Assembly: GCA_963682175.1 (NCBI GenBank)
Contig: OY821793.1
Coordinates: forward strand, 29,347,493 to 29,411,492
Source of the DNA: Triglochin maritima
Taxonomy: Eukaryota; Streptophyta; Magnoliopsida; Alismatales; Juncaginaceae
Direction of reading: 5' to 3'
DNA: 64,000 bases
The notes under the pieces were generated by a model. That model worked only from the letters and a program-made list of their open reading frames with translations, was not told the origin of the DNA and ran no database searches. The translations under genes and the position numbers were made by a program. Of this stretch, positions 20,651 to 32,487 are shown piece after piece. Each line of letters opens with the position of its first letter. Within the stretch, counting starts at the first letter, position 1.

Positions 20651-23600
20651 TCAACTGGGAACCATATCAAATCCTCCACCACTATCAGAGTCGTCGGAGT
20701 GGTTCTCGTTCGGATTGTCGACGTAGACATCACCTTCTTCAGTTTCTTCATCGTCGGATTGTACATATTGCTTGTCGATGTCCATCGGTGGTTGAGAACT
20801 CGATGCACCTGGATCTCCAGAACTAATGTGAACGATGACATCATCCATGCCAACACTTAATAACGGCGTGTCAGATGCAGTGGACGCGGATCGACCAAAG
20901 CGTCTCCGTGAAGAAGAATGTCCTAAAACTACTTTCTCGGCATCGACTCATGTAAGCTCCTCTCCAGCGAAGACCGGATCTTCAGTTCCTACCAACCATG
21001 AATGCTCGTCGAAGAGATCGTAGTCCACACTGATGGGGTCATAAAATCCGGGCTTCTCCATGCTTTTCTGAAACATTTGACTTAACTTTTGGTTGTAGTT
21101 CACATACACCAAGTCATTCATCTTCTTCACAGCCAACCTGTTCCTTCTCGTTGAGTGCAACTGCTCGAAGACACTCCAATTCCGCTCACAACCTGATGCC
21201 GAGCATGTCAATCCCAACACCCTCAGGGCCAACCTCTGTAATGCGGTCTCTCCCATGTCCGCGTCATAAGATTGTCACCAATCTATAAGTCTTCTTTCCG
21301 TCTTTTGTCTGACGACCATATCCATAGAGAACATTCCAAGTGAGTTCTTGTGACGATCAAGTAAACCTCAAATCTTGTCTTGTTCTTCAGGAGTGGGGAC
21401 GAGACGCTCTACGACATCCATGAATCCAGGCATATGCTCATTGAAAGTTATATTTCGATCTTGAAGTGGGATGGAGAAGAAAGTACCATGGTTTAGTAAG
21501 AAACCAGCTGATTGTAGCGGTGAGGATATCATCTTCCCCGGACCCCACCTAGTGTCGATGAGGTCGATGACTTGCTTGTACAATCTCGGGTTTCCCTCAA
21601 AGTTCCTAATGATTTGTTCTTTGACTTTCTCCATTGCGTCATGTAGATATCCTATCGGTGATTTCTCATCGTCATCAACAAGTCTAAGAACCTGGACCAT
21701 AGGTTGTGAGGCCTTCAGTGCCTTCACGACGTTCGTCCAGAAGCCACTTTGTAGAACGGTCTCGGCAACTTCAGTAAAGATCTTCTTCTTTTTCTTGTTC
21801 TTTATCCAACTTGCATTAAGATCGTTCTACTCCGGGAAAACAACAAAGGCTCGGAGTCTGTCTTTCTTCAGAAACAACCTTTGCAAAGTCAGAAAGACGG
21901 TGACAAATCTCGTGACAGCATGGCGTAGCAGATTGTAGGATCGTGTGGGTTATGGGTCCACAATACTAATCACAATTTTACACTTATTACCTACTTGTTT
22001 GAACTATCAAAGATATATAGCGGAATTTAAACTAAACAAGCAAGTAAAAGGAAGATAAAATGCAAACCATAATCGACACGGGGATTTTTATAGAGGTTCG
22101 GCACCCCACCTGGGTCCTAGTCCTCTCTTGCAAGCTCCGCTCGGATCACCGAGCTCCGCTCACGACTTCACTAACCACTCCCCGTTCCGGGCCGGGAGAG
22201 AACGCCTTTACAATCTTCAAGCTCGCGAACAACCCTTGCCGAGCTTGGCTACTCCTCTCACAATCCGAGAGGGATCACTTTGGGCTCTCACCGAAGTCTA
22301 TACTCGTTGTCTTGGGCTTTCACCAAGACTCTTGCTTCTTGCACAAAGATTGAGTGGAACAACACTCTCTAAACTTAAGCACACTTGAGTAGGATATGGA
22401 TTTATGACTAAAGTGTGGAAGGTTTGCGCTTTTGAGTGTGTGGAGCTTTCTCTCTAATGTTGGGGACAAATAGGTGTTGGAGAGATGTGTTAAAATATGT
22501 TTTACAACTCTATTTATAACAATTAGAGAGAATAGAGTCGTTGGGGTTGATTGTGTGTGAGTTGATGTGTGATACACAAAACAGAAAATCGCAGAACCAA
22601 TTCTGAGTAAATTCGGTCGACTGAAACGGGATGAACGGTCGACCGTTTGGCAGTTTTGAACTAAGTTCGGTCGACCGGTTAGGTAACGGTCGACCGCCCA
22701 ACGCTACGACTTAGGTACACTTAAGTGATCGGTCAAACTCCAAAAAGGAATCGGTCGACCGATTTGTACCAGGCACTCTGGGGTAGACAAACACTGATCT
22801 ATTCGGTCGACCGAACAAGGTCTAGCGGTCGAGTGATTTTCAACAGCAGGTTTGGGTTTGTCAAGAGACGGATATTCGGTCGACCGAGCAAGGTCTAGCG
22901 GTCGACCGATACATGAAATGTATTTGGGGTATTTTTGGTTTAATACGAATACGATCGTTGGGTATATACGACAAAACTAATGGTCGGAAAAATAAGTTCA
23001 CGCGGTCGACCGAAAGTGGATACACGGTCGACCGAAACCGGGCAGTGAAAACACAAACAAGATACTTGATCATCCGGTCGACTGAACGGCCTGTTGCGGT
23101 CGACCGAATGTGGGCAGACAGTTAGAGTTCAGGTTTAGTGTTTTCCGGTCTAAGTTTGGGTGATCTATTGAAGTCCAAATTATGTGAAATTTCGTGTGTG
23201 ACTTCTATAGGGAACCTAGTGTGTGTTTAAGTTGATTTTAACTCAAGTATGTTCAATTACAGAAGGTTCCTAAAGACTCAAAGAAATACAACTAGTGTGT
23301 GTTTAAGTTGATTTTAACTCAAGTATGTTCAATTACACAAGGTTCCTAAAGACTCAAAGAAATACAAAATACATGTCTTCAAATGAGCTTTATTACATGT
23401 CTTGACTTGATTTCCTTTCTTCCTTGAGTCTTGATCACCTGTAGAGGTTAGCACAATGCAATATATATGCAATGCAATATGTGTGCTACTCTACATGACC
23501 ATAATTAAGATTAGGTTGATTAAATCATCAAAATATAGATTAAGGCTAAAAAGCCAACACGGATTCCCTTTAATGACAATTCACATCCTCTTCAACAACA

Positions 23601-24675
23601 TGGAATGGTTGTTGAAATGTTTGACGATCTGACGAGCTAAAACAATAGTCTTCAAAAACAACTTGCCAATATCCTCTAAGATTAGATCGATGCAATGCGT
23701 TGCACAGGGAGTCCAAAACAATCTCCTTCTTTTTTGCTTCAACATCCTACCGGCAAGTACATACGTGGCGGTGTTGTCGGTGACCACCTGAACAATGTGT
23801 TTTTCGCCAATCTCGCCAACTACTTTGTCCATCAGCTTGTACAAGTAGTATGCAGTGTGAGAGTGACCGGAAGCATCTACAGATCTCATTAACACGGTAC
23901 CTGTTGGACAATTTTCTAGAAAATTGATTATATTCCTACCAGACCTATCAGTCCAGCTATCCGTCATCAACGTGCACCCGTATGTTGCCCAATCTTGTCT
24001 GTACGACTCTAGTATACCTCTACTGTAGTCAATTTCATGTTCAAGGCACGACTCACTAACTTCATGATACGTCATGAGTTTAAGTCCGGGTCCGTAAGTA
24101 CAAGCAGCGGATATTGCGTCATACCACTCAGGCATCCTTACAGTGTTGAATGATACCACATCTATAGAAAAGCCTAGACCATTTTTGATGAATTGTTTTC
24201 CTATCTTCTTTTTTAAAGGTTGTTTCGATGGTTGTTTGTTGGGCGCCGTAAACCATGTCCGCAAAATGGTCCCCACAAACGTTGATTTTGTTGGGGTCCG
24301 AGCAGAACCGGAACCCGATCCGGTTTCCAGATCAAATTCTATGTTTTCTATGTCTACATAATCATCAAGACATACATTTTCGTTTTGTAATGTCCTACTG
24401 TTTCTAATCATGTATGCAGTTATTTCTTGTTTAACAGAGTCAAGAACTTTATCACAAGGTCTAAGATTGCTACTGGGTGTATGTGCAAGATGTTGTTTGT
24501 GACGGGTTATACCACCTCTAGTTTCCTTACCACATAACTCACAGACAATGCAGTTTTTATCATTAGCACTAATGTAATGGACAGTATTCCAACCGAGGTC
24601 ATTTGTACGGGTAGGTCTTAGGTCATTGTAACTCTCATGATGCATGTGGAGACTAGTACCGGGTACGTATGTCAT
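20651..24675 (-). pseudogene. hAT transposase (Ac/Tam3 type), inactivated
   Basis: The reading starts at 24675. A BED-type zinc finger comes early (CELCGKETRGGITRHKQHL). A DUF659-like region follows (LMTDSWTDRSGRNIINFL, VVTDNTATYVLAGRMLK). The gene is then interrupted by the solo LTR. Beyond it the frame resumes with RHAVTRFVTVFLTLQRL and later the hAT C-terminal dimerisation domain (LTCSASGCERNWSVFEQLHS, RLAVKKMNDLVYVNYN), then an acidic tail ending GGGFDMVPS. Several stops break the frame: TGA near 23581, TAG near 21825, and others near 21368 and 21270. The gene cannot make a full transposase. Confidence 0.85.
21934..23559 (-). mobile_element. Solo LTR, family 1, inside the hAT transposase
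   Basis: The sequence runs TGTAGGATCGTG...AAGCCAACA, 1626 bp, flanked by CAGAT and CGGAT, a 5 bp duplication with one change. It is closely related to the solo LTR at 46058-47662. A TATA-type box on minus (GTTATAAATAGAG, near 22515) and the general layout suggest the LTR is oriented minus. About 14 copies or near-copies of CGGTCGACCG lie at 22612-23105, upstream of that TATA box. No internal retroelement sequence is attached. Confidence 0.82.
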
Positions 24676-25306
24676 ATCTTAAAACTAGACTAATATAAAA
24701 ATTTAGACTGATATGAAAATGAAATATTAATTCTAAAGAGAAGTTAGAAAGAATGCACTTGATTTTGACGGTTGAAGAATGAAGAACCGGATCAGAGACT
24801 TCACTTTCCAACTTCAAAACTAAGCACCAGACCAGAGACTTAATCGCAAAAACTTGATGATTAGGAAACTTGAAGATTATAATAGAATGATGAAGAAAAA
24901 GAGAATGAGAGAGATGTGAAAAATGAAGAGATTTGGAGGGATTTATATAGGATTTTGGGTAGTGGCAATCTTGTAATTTTTAAAAAATAAAAATAAAATA
25001 AAAACACACATAGCTGTGGAGAGTCTCCAACGTCTATCGCTTAGGCGACCGTCTACCTGTACCCGGCTAAACAGTATAAACACTAAAAAAACAAATCCCC
25101 AAAAAATTCCTAAACCCACTCCTAAACACACCCTCAAAATCGAGGAAAAAAAGGGAACTACTATTCGTCGCCGGAAAACTACTTAAATCGCCCCAAAAAT
25201 GACCTTTTTGCCCCTAACAAATCAATTAATACCGATTTCGTCCCGTGTCTTTAAACAAGGTGTTTGACTCAGTTTTACTCACATTCCCAGTACAAACACC
25301 ACGAAA

Positions 25307-28300
25307 ATGTCCGGCGAAGCACCAGAATCCGGCGAGGTAACGGGGGCGGAATTTTTTTTCCGACTCGGGCGTCTGGCTAGGCCGCCTCCACATAGGTGGA
25401 GGCGTCTGGCTAAGCCGCCTCCACTTAGCAGGCTCATTTTTTGTATGTACCAGCAGGCTCATTTCCCTTCCATCACGATCTCGTCGCTCCACCACTTAGG
25501 TGGAGGCGGTTTAGACAGACGCCTCCACCTAGCTGGAGGCGGCTTAGATGCACGCCTCCACCATGGTGGAGGCGGCCTAGCCAGCCGCCCGTTTTTTTTT
25601 GTTTTTTTTTTTTGTTAAATTCAAAATTTTCAGGTTCCGTTGCAAGATTTCGGTGGTGATGGAGAAGATTACAGTGAGCTTTTTGACAGTAAAGAAATAT
25701 TTACAACAATCGAGGAAGGTTGTAAATGGGCGAAACAAATTGCGATAGGAGCCGGATTTTTTTTGGTTATATCATCGTACAAACCAAAAGCAGATAACCG
25801 GATGGATTGTTACCTAAGATGCGATCGCAGACGTGAGATGAGTTCTCGTGATACGAGTATTGCACTGCGAAAGAATACGAAAAGAAAAGGTTGCGGTTGT
25901 CGGTTTTTGGTAAAAGTGGTGGAGCGACGAGATCGTGATGGATGGGTTATTGTTTCTAGTAGCATGTTTGGGCAGCACAACCACCCATTGGCAGTTTATT
26001 CAGAGGGTCACCGACAGGTCAGCGGACTTAGTGCTGGGGCAAAGCAAATTGTTCGGGATATGACAGAGGCACAAGCAAGGCCCCGTAACATTTTGTTGGC
26101 GGTAAAGAAGAAATTTCCGGACGATAATCCGAATCAAAGACACATTTACAACTTCAGAGAGTACATGAGGAGGACGAAATCTGAAGACAGGAATCCCGCG
26201 CAGCAGTTTCTCAGAGAGGCAGTGCAGCATAAGTATTTGCATTGGATTGTGGCAGATGAAGAAACTAATGTCTTGACTCACGCATTTTTGGCACATCCGA
26301 CTTCAGTTCAGTTGTTGCGTACATACCCATTCGTGATCTGTATGGATTCGACGTATAAGACGAACAAGTACAAGATGCCTTTGTTTGAGATGGTTGGGGT
26401 TACTCCAACAAATATGAATTTCCTCGTCGGATATGCGATTTTGCAGGATGAGACCGAGTCTAGTTACCGGTGGGTGTTGGAGAGGTTGCGAGATCTGTTA
26501 TTGGATATTGTTAGCCCGACAACAATAATTATGGACCGGGAGATGGGTCTGATGCGACCAGTGGCAGAGGTTTTTCCTGAGTCAGCTCATTTACTATGCA
26601 CCTGGCATATCAACAAAGACGTGTACAACTACGCATACCACGTATTCGGCAAGGAGAAGCAGCTTGCAGAGAGTTTTAGACGTGGAATATGGAGGAGAGT
26701 CATGCTTTCTGATTCAGAGACGGATTATGATAGAGCAGTCCGTAATCTGAAGAATTCTTACAGTTCCTGGCCAGTGCTGACGAAGTATGTGGAAGACACG
26801 TGGTTGGTGCATAAGGAAAAATTCGTTTTGAATTGGACGAATCAAGTTCTTCATTTCGGCAACACTACGAACTGCAGGGTGGAAAGTGCACATTCGGCTC
26901 TGAAAGAGTGGATCACTACATCGACTGCCGCTCTCGACACTCTTTTCGACCGCGTGAACTCGTCTATTGAAATGCAGCTGACAAATATTCGGAACTTTCT
27001 TGAAGATTCGAGACGTCGAAATTTGGCACATTACATAGGTCCTCTGTTTCAGCATATAAATGGCCGAGTTTCGCATCACTGCTTGTCGTTAATGACTCAG
27101 GAGTTGAAGAGAATGGAGGACTTAAGTGATCAAATTGAATATCGTTGTGGGTGTGCTTTCCTCACAACACATGGGATTCCTTGTGCCTGTACCATGTACG
27201 AGTGTTTGGCGTCAGGTGATGGAATTTATTTAGAGCAGATTCATTCATTCTGGAAAACACTTGTTATCGGAGAAGGAGTCCAGATGTCAGAGTTTGTTGA
27301 TCGGTCAGCACAAGACACCGAGCATTTTCGGAAGCTAGTGGATGAGATCTCGGAGTGCGACCCTGCAGTAATTCGTAGTGCCTCTCGTATTTTATACGAA
27401 CAGTTACACCCCGATCAGTCGAACTTTGGAGAACCCGAAGAAAATACTAAGGTACGAGGTCGACCTAGGGGAAAGTCGACACGTCGGGACCCGAGTGCCT
27501 TCGAGTATGCTGAGCGAGGTCGTGGTCGGTCTGGCAGTAGTGGGAGCAGGGGTCGTCGTCGGTCTGGCAGTACTGGGAGCAGGGGTCGTCGGTCTAATTC
27601 GTCTCGATCGTCCGTGAATACGGGCACAGGATCTTCTGGTATGTCGATATCTTTGTTGTTATGTTATTTAATATATATTAGTAATCTAAATGAGGTTGAA
27701 TATATTATCTCCCAAATATGTTGTTTTAATTAATTGTTATTTACCTATCTTACAGTGTCCGGACGGGTTGACGTGGACAACTTCCCATATAATGATAGAC
27801 TGTCAGGAATCATTTTACCATTTCTGGATAGGTGGAATGACGTACGTGCTGATGGCAACTGTGGATTTCGATGTGTTGCCGATGTCTTTCATGGTGGTCA
27901 GGAGCACTGGTTGTACGCCCGTCGTGCGATTTCTAATGAGATAGGTGCACATCCTATATATGAGAGTGTCTATTTCGGCAATGTGAGAGAGACTCGTCAA
28001 CGAATTGATTGGGGCGGGGGAGTTTGTGGCGAGGATCATTATATGGAGGTTTGGTCCGACTTGTTTCCTATTGCTAATTTTTACAAGTGTGCGGTCATGT
28101 ATTTCGCAGTGGGAACAGAAGGGTCGTTGTTCCCGTGTCTTACTGTTCTACCTTGGGAGTGTCCGTCTGGCATGACGAGGCCTGTCAGAGAGTTGGTCAT
28201 TGCTCATTTAGGGAGTTACAGACATTTTATTCGTTTGGAATTACTTGATGATTTCCCAATACCTCCTATAGCGACCTTATGGTATCAAATGCGAGATGAG

Positions 28301-28372
28301 AGTGTTCTTGGATGGGAGGATCAGTACCAAAGTAGGATGGAGTATTGGAACCGGTTACGTGGTACATTTTGA
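25307..28372 (+). CDS. MULE transposase fused to an OTU-type cysteine protease domain
   Basis: Three exons, 25307-25336, 25634-27638 and 27756-28372, join in frame to 883 residues. Start MSGEAPESGE was chosen because it is the first ATG, lies just inside the element and splices in frame. Residues 60-130 form a FAR1/WRKY-GCM1-like zinc finger (YLRCD, KGCGCRF, GQHNH). The DDE core shows CMDSTYKTNKY (Asp248), IIMDREMGLM (Asp311), CTWHI and RVESAHSALK (Glu427). A SWIM-like finger follows (CGCAFLTTHGIPCAC, with Cys in place of the usual last His). After an RG-rich linker the third exon encodes an OTU domain: ADGNCGFRC gives Asp711 and Cys714, and HFIRLEL gives His835 as the likely third catalytic residue. 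The transposase would bind the inverted repeats and cut. The OTU part would cleave ubiquitin or a similar modifier, which is inference. Confidence 0.88.
25365..25600. repeat. GC-rich palindrome cluster in transposase intron 1
   Basis: The first intron of the transposase gene holds repeated inverted words such as CGCCTCCACATAGGTGGAGG, ACGCCTCCACC and CATGGTGGAGGCGG, spaced by GTCTGGCTAA and similar. It ends in a T-run just before the acceptor TTTTCAG. The transcript of this intron would fold into several strong hairpins. Similar blocks are seen in the PMD intron of both copies and in the derivative at 57 kb. Confidence 0.85.
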
Positions 28373-28748
28373 TTGTAATTTGTAATGTTTTTGTAATGTA
28401 TAATATATCGTGTATTTCTACTTATATCGTGTTGTTTTTTTACCGTATTTTAAATTTAAATATTATTTGATATCTAAAGAAATAAGTTGAAAATATTTTC
28501 GTGAAAAATAAATATTAAAAAATACGATAGTCAAAGAAATACGTAGAAGATATGTTTGTCAGAAATAAATAACAAGAGTACACAAATAAACATAAGCAAA
28601 TACCGACAAATGTAGTAACAGTGCAACAAAACGAAAGTAAAAGCAAGACAACTACAGCTCAGCATCTGAATCATGGTCTGCAATGCCCAACTGGCTGTTC
28701 CAATCCTCGATCAGGTGATCCCAATCTGTACATGCAAGTCTCGTCGCC

Positions 28749-31230
28749 TCACTCGGCATGACGTCTCTCTCTCTCTCGCAAGAACGGCTGCGTACACCGT
28801 ATCGCCCTACTCATCCACTGTATGTAAAATAAAAATTAGCGTACAATAACAAAATATACTTTACAATTAAATATAAAATTAGATAAACTTACCGCATCGG
28901 CACATATCCTATCCAGTGCTCTCTCCGGTCTCGGAATGATACCGCGTACGAGTAGTGGATGTGAGCACCTACCGAACCACTGCAAATAATCTGGAGCACA
29001 AGTGGAGGGGTCGCGGCTACGACTCAGATCGGCCAGGTGTAGTCGTCCTAGTCTCGGAAATGTCCTCCAAACCGATTCCGCAGACGAAACGCTGTGCCTG
29101 ACGTCGTACATCGTGGCAGTCGCAGACCGTACTACATGTTCGGGCGTCGGAATGTCAACCGGGATCACCTGAACGTAGCCTAACTGACGTAACACGCGAT
29201 CAGGTATATAAGGCTCTGTGATATCCCTATAACGAATAATGCCGGCAAATGTAGTCCTCGGCACAGCTACAGCAGGATCGGGACCGTACGGTAACCACTC
29301 CACCTAAACGTTTATACGTTAATAATAATAAAATTAAATTTAAATAAACGTGAATGATATATACATCATATACCTGCGATGCAGTCATCTGATCTAGCCG
29401 TCTACGAATAGAAAGAAGTCGACTCTCGCTCTTATCCTCCGCCCGGACAGCCCACATACGCGAACGAGGATGACCACGCTCAACAATCTTCCGCTCACGA
29501 TGGGGGCGGAAAGCAGGAAAATACTCATATATCCAAGCCTGCAACAGTGTAAGACAACCCGTAATCTGACCACAATCAGCGCGACTGGATATGCCCAGCT
29601 GGCGATACAGATATGCCAACGTCGCCGACCCCCATGAGTAATCAGCAATGGGATCTGGGTCCCTCGCCTCCAATAAGTCGCGTGGTCTCAGTCTGGAACC
29701 GCTCTTGTCGAGAAACAATACGCAGCCTAGCAGTAAGAAGAAATAAGCACTCATCTGCGTATCCTCAGTCCGTGGTGGTCGCCCCCGTCTGCAACACTCG
29801 TCCACAGCGTCGATACTAACACCACCGCCACTCCAGAATGAGCTATCCCGCCCAAGACCCTCCAGGCTGACACCCAGCAACTCAGATACATATAACTTCA
29901 GCTCAGATGTCGGCGCCTGCGCACTAACCATGGGCCCCTCAACAGGAATGTGCAGAATCTGAAAGACGTCATGCAACATGATCGTCATCTCTCCGAACGG
30001 TAAGTGGAAAGTGTTGGTGTCAGGCTGCCACCACTCCACGAATGCCGAAATCAACGGCATGTCGATGCAGGAAAACATGCTGTACGGCAAGTGACCCAAT
30101 CCACTGTCGACCACGGTCGCCATCATATCCTCAGTCATCACTGAATGCCATGCCTGCAATGTCGTACAGGCTCTGTGCCGATTATGGCACTTCAAAACCT
30201 TCCGTTCCTCGCCATCCCAGATGCGTCTGGCGACGTGGCCTCCGAAACTCGGAATGACGCTGCCATCTACAGGACCACCGGGAATAATATCCGTGACGAT
30301 CCAAGACTCGTCATCACCCCTCTTCTTCTTCTGAGCTCGGGCGTCTACAGTGCACGAACTCGAATCACCGGTCACAAACCGGCCACCTCGATCCTTCCTA
30401 ATGACCCACTCAGCTGAAGGACAACCGTGTCGCCCCTGTCCTCGACCGGACTGATGTACCGCCTCCTCCTGTGGCCCCAAGTCGTATCGGCCCCCATCGT
30501 CACTGTCGTCGTGACTCCTCGCCTCATCTGAATCATCCTCGTCGTCGAAAGACTCTCCAGGTGTCTGACGACGACGTAACAGATCTCTCTCTCTCCTAAC
30601 TGAAGCAGAAATACCACGTGTACGTGGATGACGAGGACCTGACTCGTCTGCTATACTACGTACCGGGCGTAAGGGAATTGATTTCCCTTTTCCTCCACGG
30701 TAACCCGATGACTATTAATTCAATTTAAAAATACAAATTTATTAATGATTTTACTATAATAATTAAACTAATTATTAACTTAATAATCGATTTATTTAGC
30801 AATTATCACAATTAATCAATAATCCGTTACTAAAATCGTACACAACTAATTACTAACATAATAATCAATTTATTTATTAATTAACACATTTTATAATTAA
30901 TAAACGATTTACTAAACTAATTTAACTCATTATTAACATAATATTCAATTTATTTAAATTTTATCACAATTTATAATCAATTTAAAAACAAATTAAAAAA
31001 AATTCCAGGCGTCTGCGGGAGACGCCTACCCTACGTGGTAGGCGTCTTCCGGAGACGCCTGCCCTACGTGGGAGACGTCTCCCGCAGACGTCTGTGCCAT
31101 GGGTCGGGCGGCTCCCGCGGTCGCCCGACTCAAAAAAAAAATTTAAAAATTAATTGAAATAAACAAGGTGATTTACCAGATGTGAGTAGTCCGGGGTGTC
31201 CGCTGACTCTTTCCCTGGCCTCCGAGACAT
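28749..31230 (-). CDS. Plant mobile domain (PMD, MAIN-like) protein encoded in the MULE
   Basis: Four exons on minus, 31177-31230, 29374-30711, 28893-29303 and 28749-28817, join in frame to 623 residues. It starts MSRRPGKESADTPDYSHL, which splices in frame to SSGYRGGKGKS. The N-terminal 200 residues are basic and acidic by turns. The PMD core (RACTTLQAW, GLGHLPYSMFSCIDMPL, FGEMTIMLHDVFQILH, ATLAYLYRQLG) follows, then WLPYGPDPAVAV and RWLGRCSH-like WFGRCSHPLL. The domain is shared with the Arabidopsis silencing factors MAIN and MAIL1. Relative to copy A, a CT run is 4 bp longer near 28775, which shifts the frame and ends the protein early (RRHAE then stop). The acidic tail of copy A (WDRLIEDWNSQLGIADHDSD) is therefore lost. 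The gene converges on the transposase gene with about 380 bp between stops. Confidence 0.85.
31004..31132. repeat. GC-rich palindrome cluster in PMD-gene intron 1 (copy B)
   Basis: This has the same composition as the block at 3680-3808: AGGCGTCTGCGGGAGACGCC, GGAGACGTCTCC and GGGCGGCTCCCGCGG, with flanking CCTACG and CCATGGG spacers. It lies in an otherwise AT-rich intron of about 470 bp. Confidence 0.85.
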
Positions 31231-32487
31231 CCTATTTGGTGAAGAAAAGTGTGATATGAAGAGAAAGTTGTGTTAAAAGAGTGAAATGAGGAGTTATATT
31301 AGTAGAAAGTGTAGAGGGGCAAAATGGTAATCTTACGGGCGATTTAAGTAGTTTTACGGCGACGAATAGCAGTTCAGTTTTTTTTGGTGCTATCAAACAT
31401 TTTAACTATTGTTTAATTATTATTTGTTGTTTTTTACGGTTTTGTTGGTTCTTCTCTGATCTTCTTGAGTTTTTCTTTTCTTTTCTTTTCTTGTTATGTT
31501 GTTTTTTTGCTAATGTTTATTGTTTATATCTGTTTATTTTCTTTTTTACAGTATTTTCAATTTTTTATGCTAATGATTACAGATTACAGATTACTGTTTT
31601 ATTGGTTTTAACTAGACTTGTGGACTTGTGGTTTGTTTGTGTTTTTGAATTAGATTTCTTGTTTGCTATAGACATGTGTTTTTAATGAATTTTAAGCTTT
31701 AAACTAGAATTTAGTATGTGTTTTGTGTTTATTTAATAAAATAGCGCCTTTCTTCAATCAGGCGAGCGCTCGCCTCTCGCCTTGATTCCGAGGCTAATAT
31801 TCAGGTCATCGCCTCGGTATCGCCTTGATAGCACTGTATAATGTTAACTTTTATTGCCAAAGCAGATGAAGCTATTTCCTGGAAGAAAGCTAGATTTTCA
31901 ACCGAAATCCTGCAAATGTTTGAACCAGCTGGCTGAACCTGAGCGTGATTTTATCACTGTAGTTGCATTTTCTGCAAGCCATCCATATGGCAAAGCTGCC
32001 GCATTGATCAATTTGAAGTCTGCTGTGCTGAAGGTATAGTATTTGAATTTGCATCTGTTGTGCATGCATTGTGTGAAATTCACTTCAATTTCTAAGTATA
32101 GATGTAATATCCTAACCTTGCTTATGGTGCTAATTGTGTTTAGGAGAGGATTAGTGGTGGATGAGATCGACGGCTGAGATCGTTTCGGGAGAAAGTATAT
32201 AAGGTTTGGGTTTTGTTTTAACTCTCTCTCTCTCTCTCTCTCACGATCGCATCTCTCACTCACTCTCTCTCTCTCTAAACTCGTCTCTCTCGACAGCAAA
32301 GGAAGGGCCGGCGTGGTGTGGTGATTGGGGAGCACGGGAGTTGTCGTTGGAGTCGCCGGAGGAGCGAGGATCGTCGATTGCGGGAGGTTTCGCGAGAGAG
32401 CGCTCGCCGTGGTTTCTTCCAAGGCTTCTTCAAGCCTTAAGGTATGTCAAACTTGCTTTCAAGCTCACCTATTGTTAGTGTGGGAGT

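Larger units (their letters stand above)
20250..25085 (-). mobile_element. Decayed autonomous-type hAT element
   Basis: The element carries a hAT transposase gene on minus. Inverted matching segments lie near its two edges: CCGGGTAC (20276-20283) plus GTCGCTTGAGCGAT (20289-20302) on the left, and their reverse-complement counterparts at 25059-25066 and 25036-25049 on the right. This supports a DNA element of about 4.8 kb. Exact ends and the 8 bp duplication are unclear. It is split by a solo LTR at 21934-23559. The MULE begins about 70 bp after its right edge. Confidence 0.7.
25153..31376 (+). mobile_element. Complete Mutator-like element (MULE) copy B
   Basis: The terminal inverted repeats are about 60 bp. 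The left end is GGGAACTACTATTCGTCGCC, then AAACTACTTAAATCGCCC. The right end is GGGCGATTTAAGTAG, then CGGCGACGAATAGCAGTTCA. Two convergent genes fill the 6.2 kb: the transposase-OTU fusion (25307-28372, plus) and the plant mobile domain gene (28749-31230, minus). The left flank is GGAAAAAAA (25144-25152) and the right flank GTTTTTTTT (31377-31385), so there is no simple matching 9 bp duplication. The element lies inside the remains of GRDP-1. Confidence 0.93.

Noticed and set aside
22612..23105. CGGTCGACCG repeats as a CRISPR-like array
   Set aside because: The repeat is a 10 bp palindrome with irregular spacing in a plant LTR. CRISPR arrays have 25-40 bp repeats, regular spacers and occur in prokaryotes.
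25153..31376. Copy B inverted-repeat interior as two independent host genes
   Set aside because: Both genes lie between the same 60 bp inverted repeats and are present in the same order in copy A, so they are element genes.
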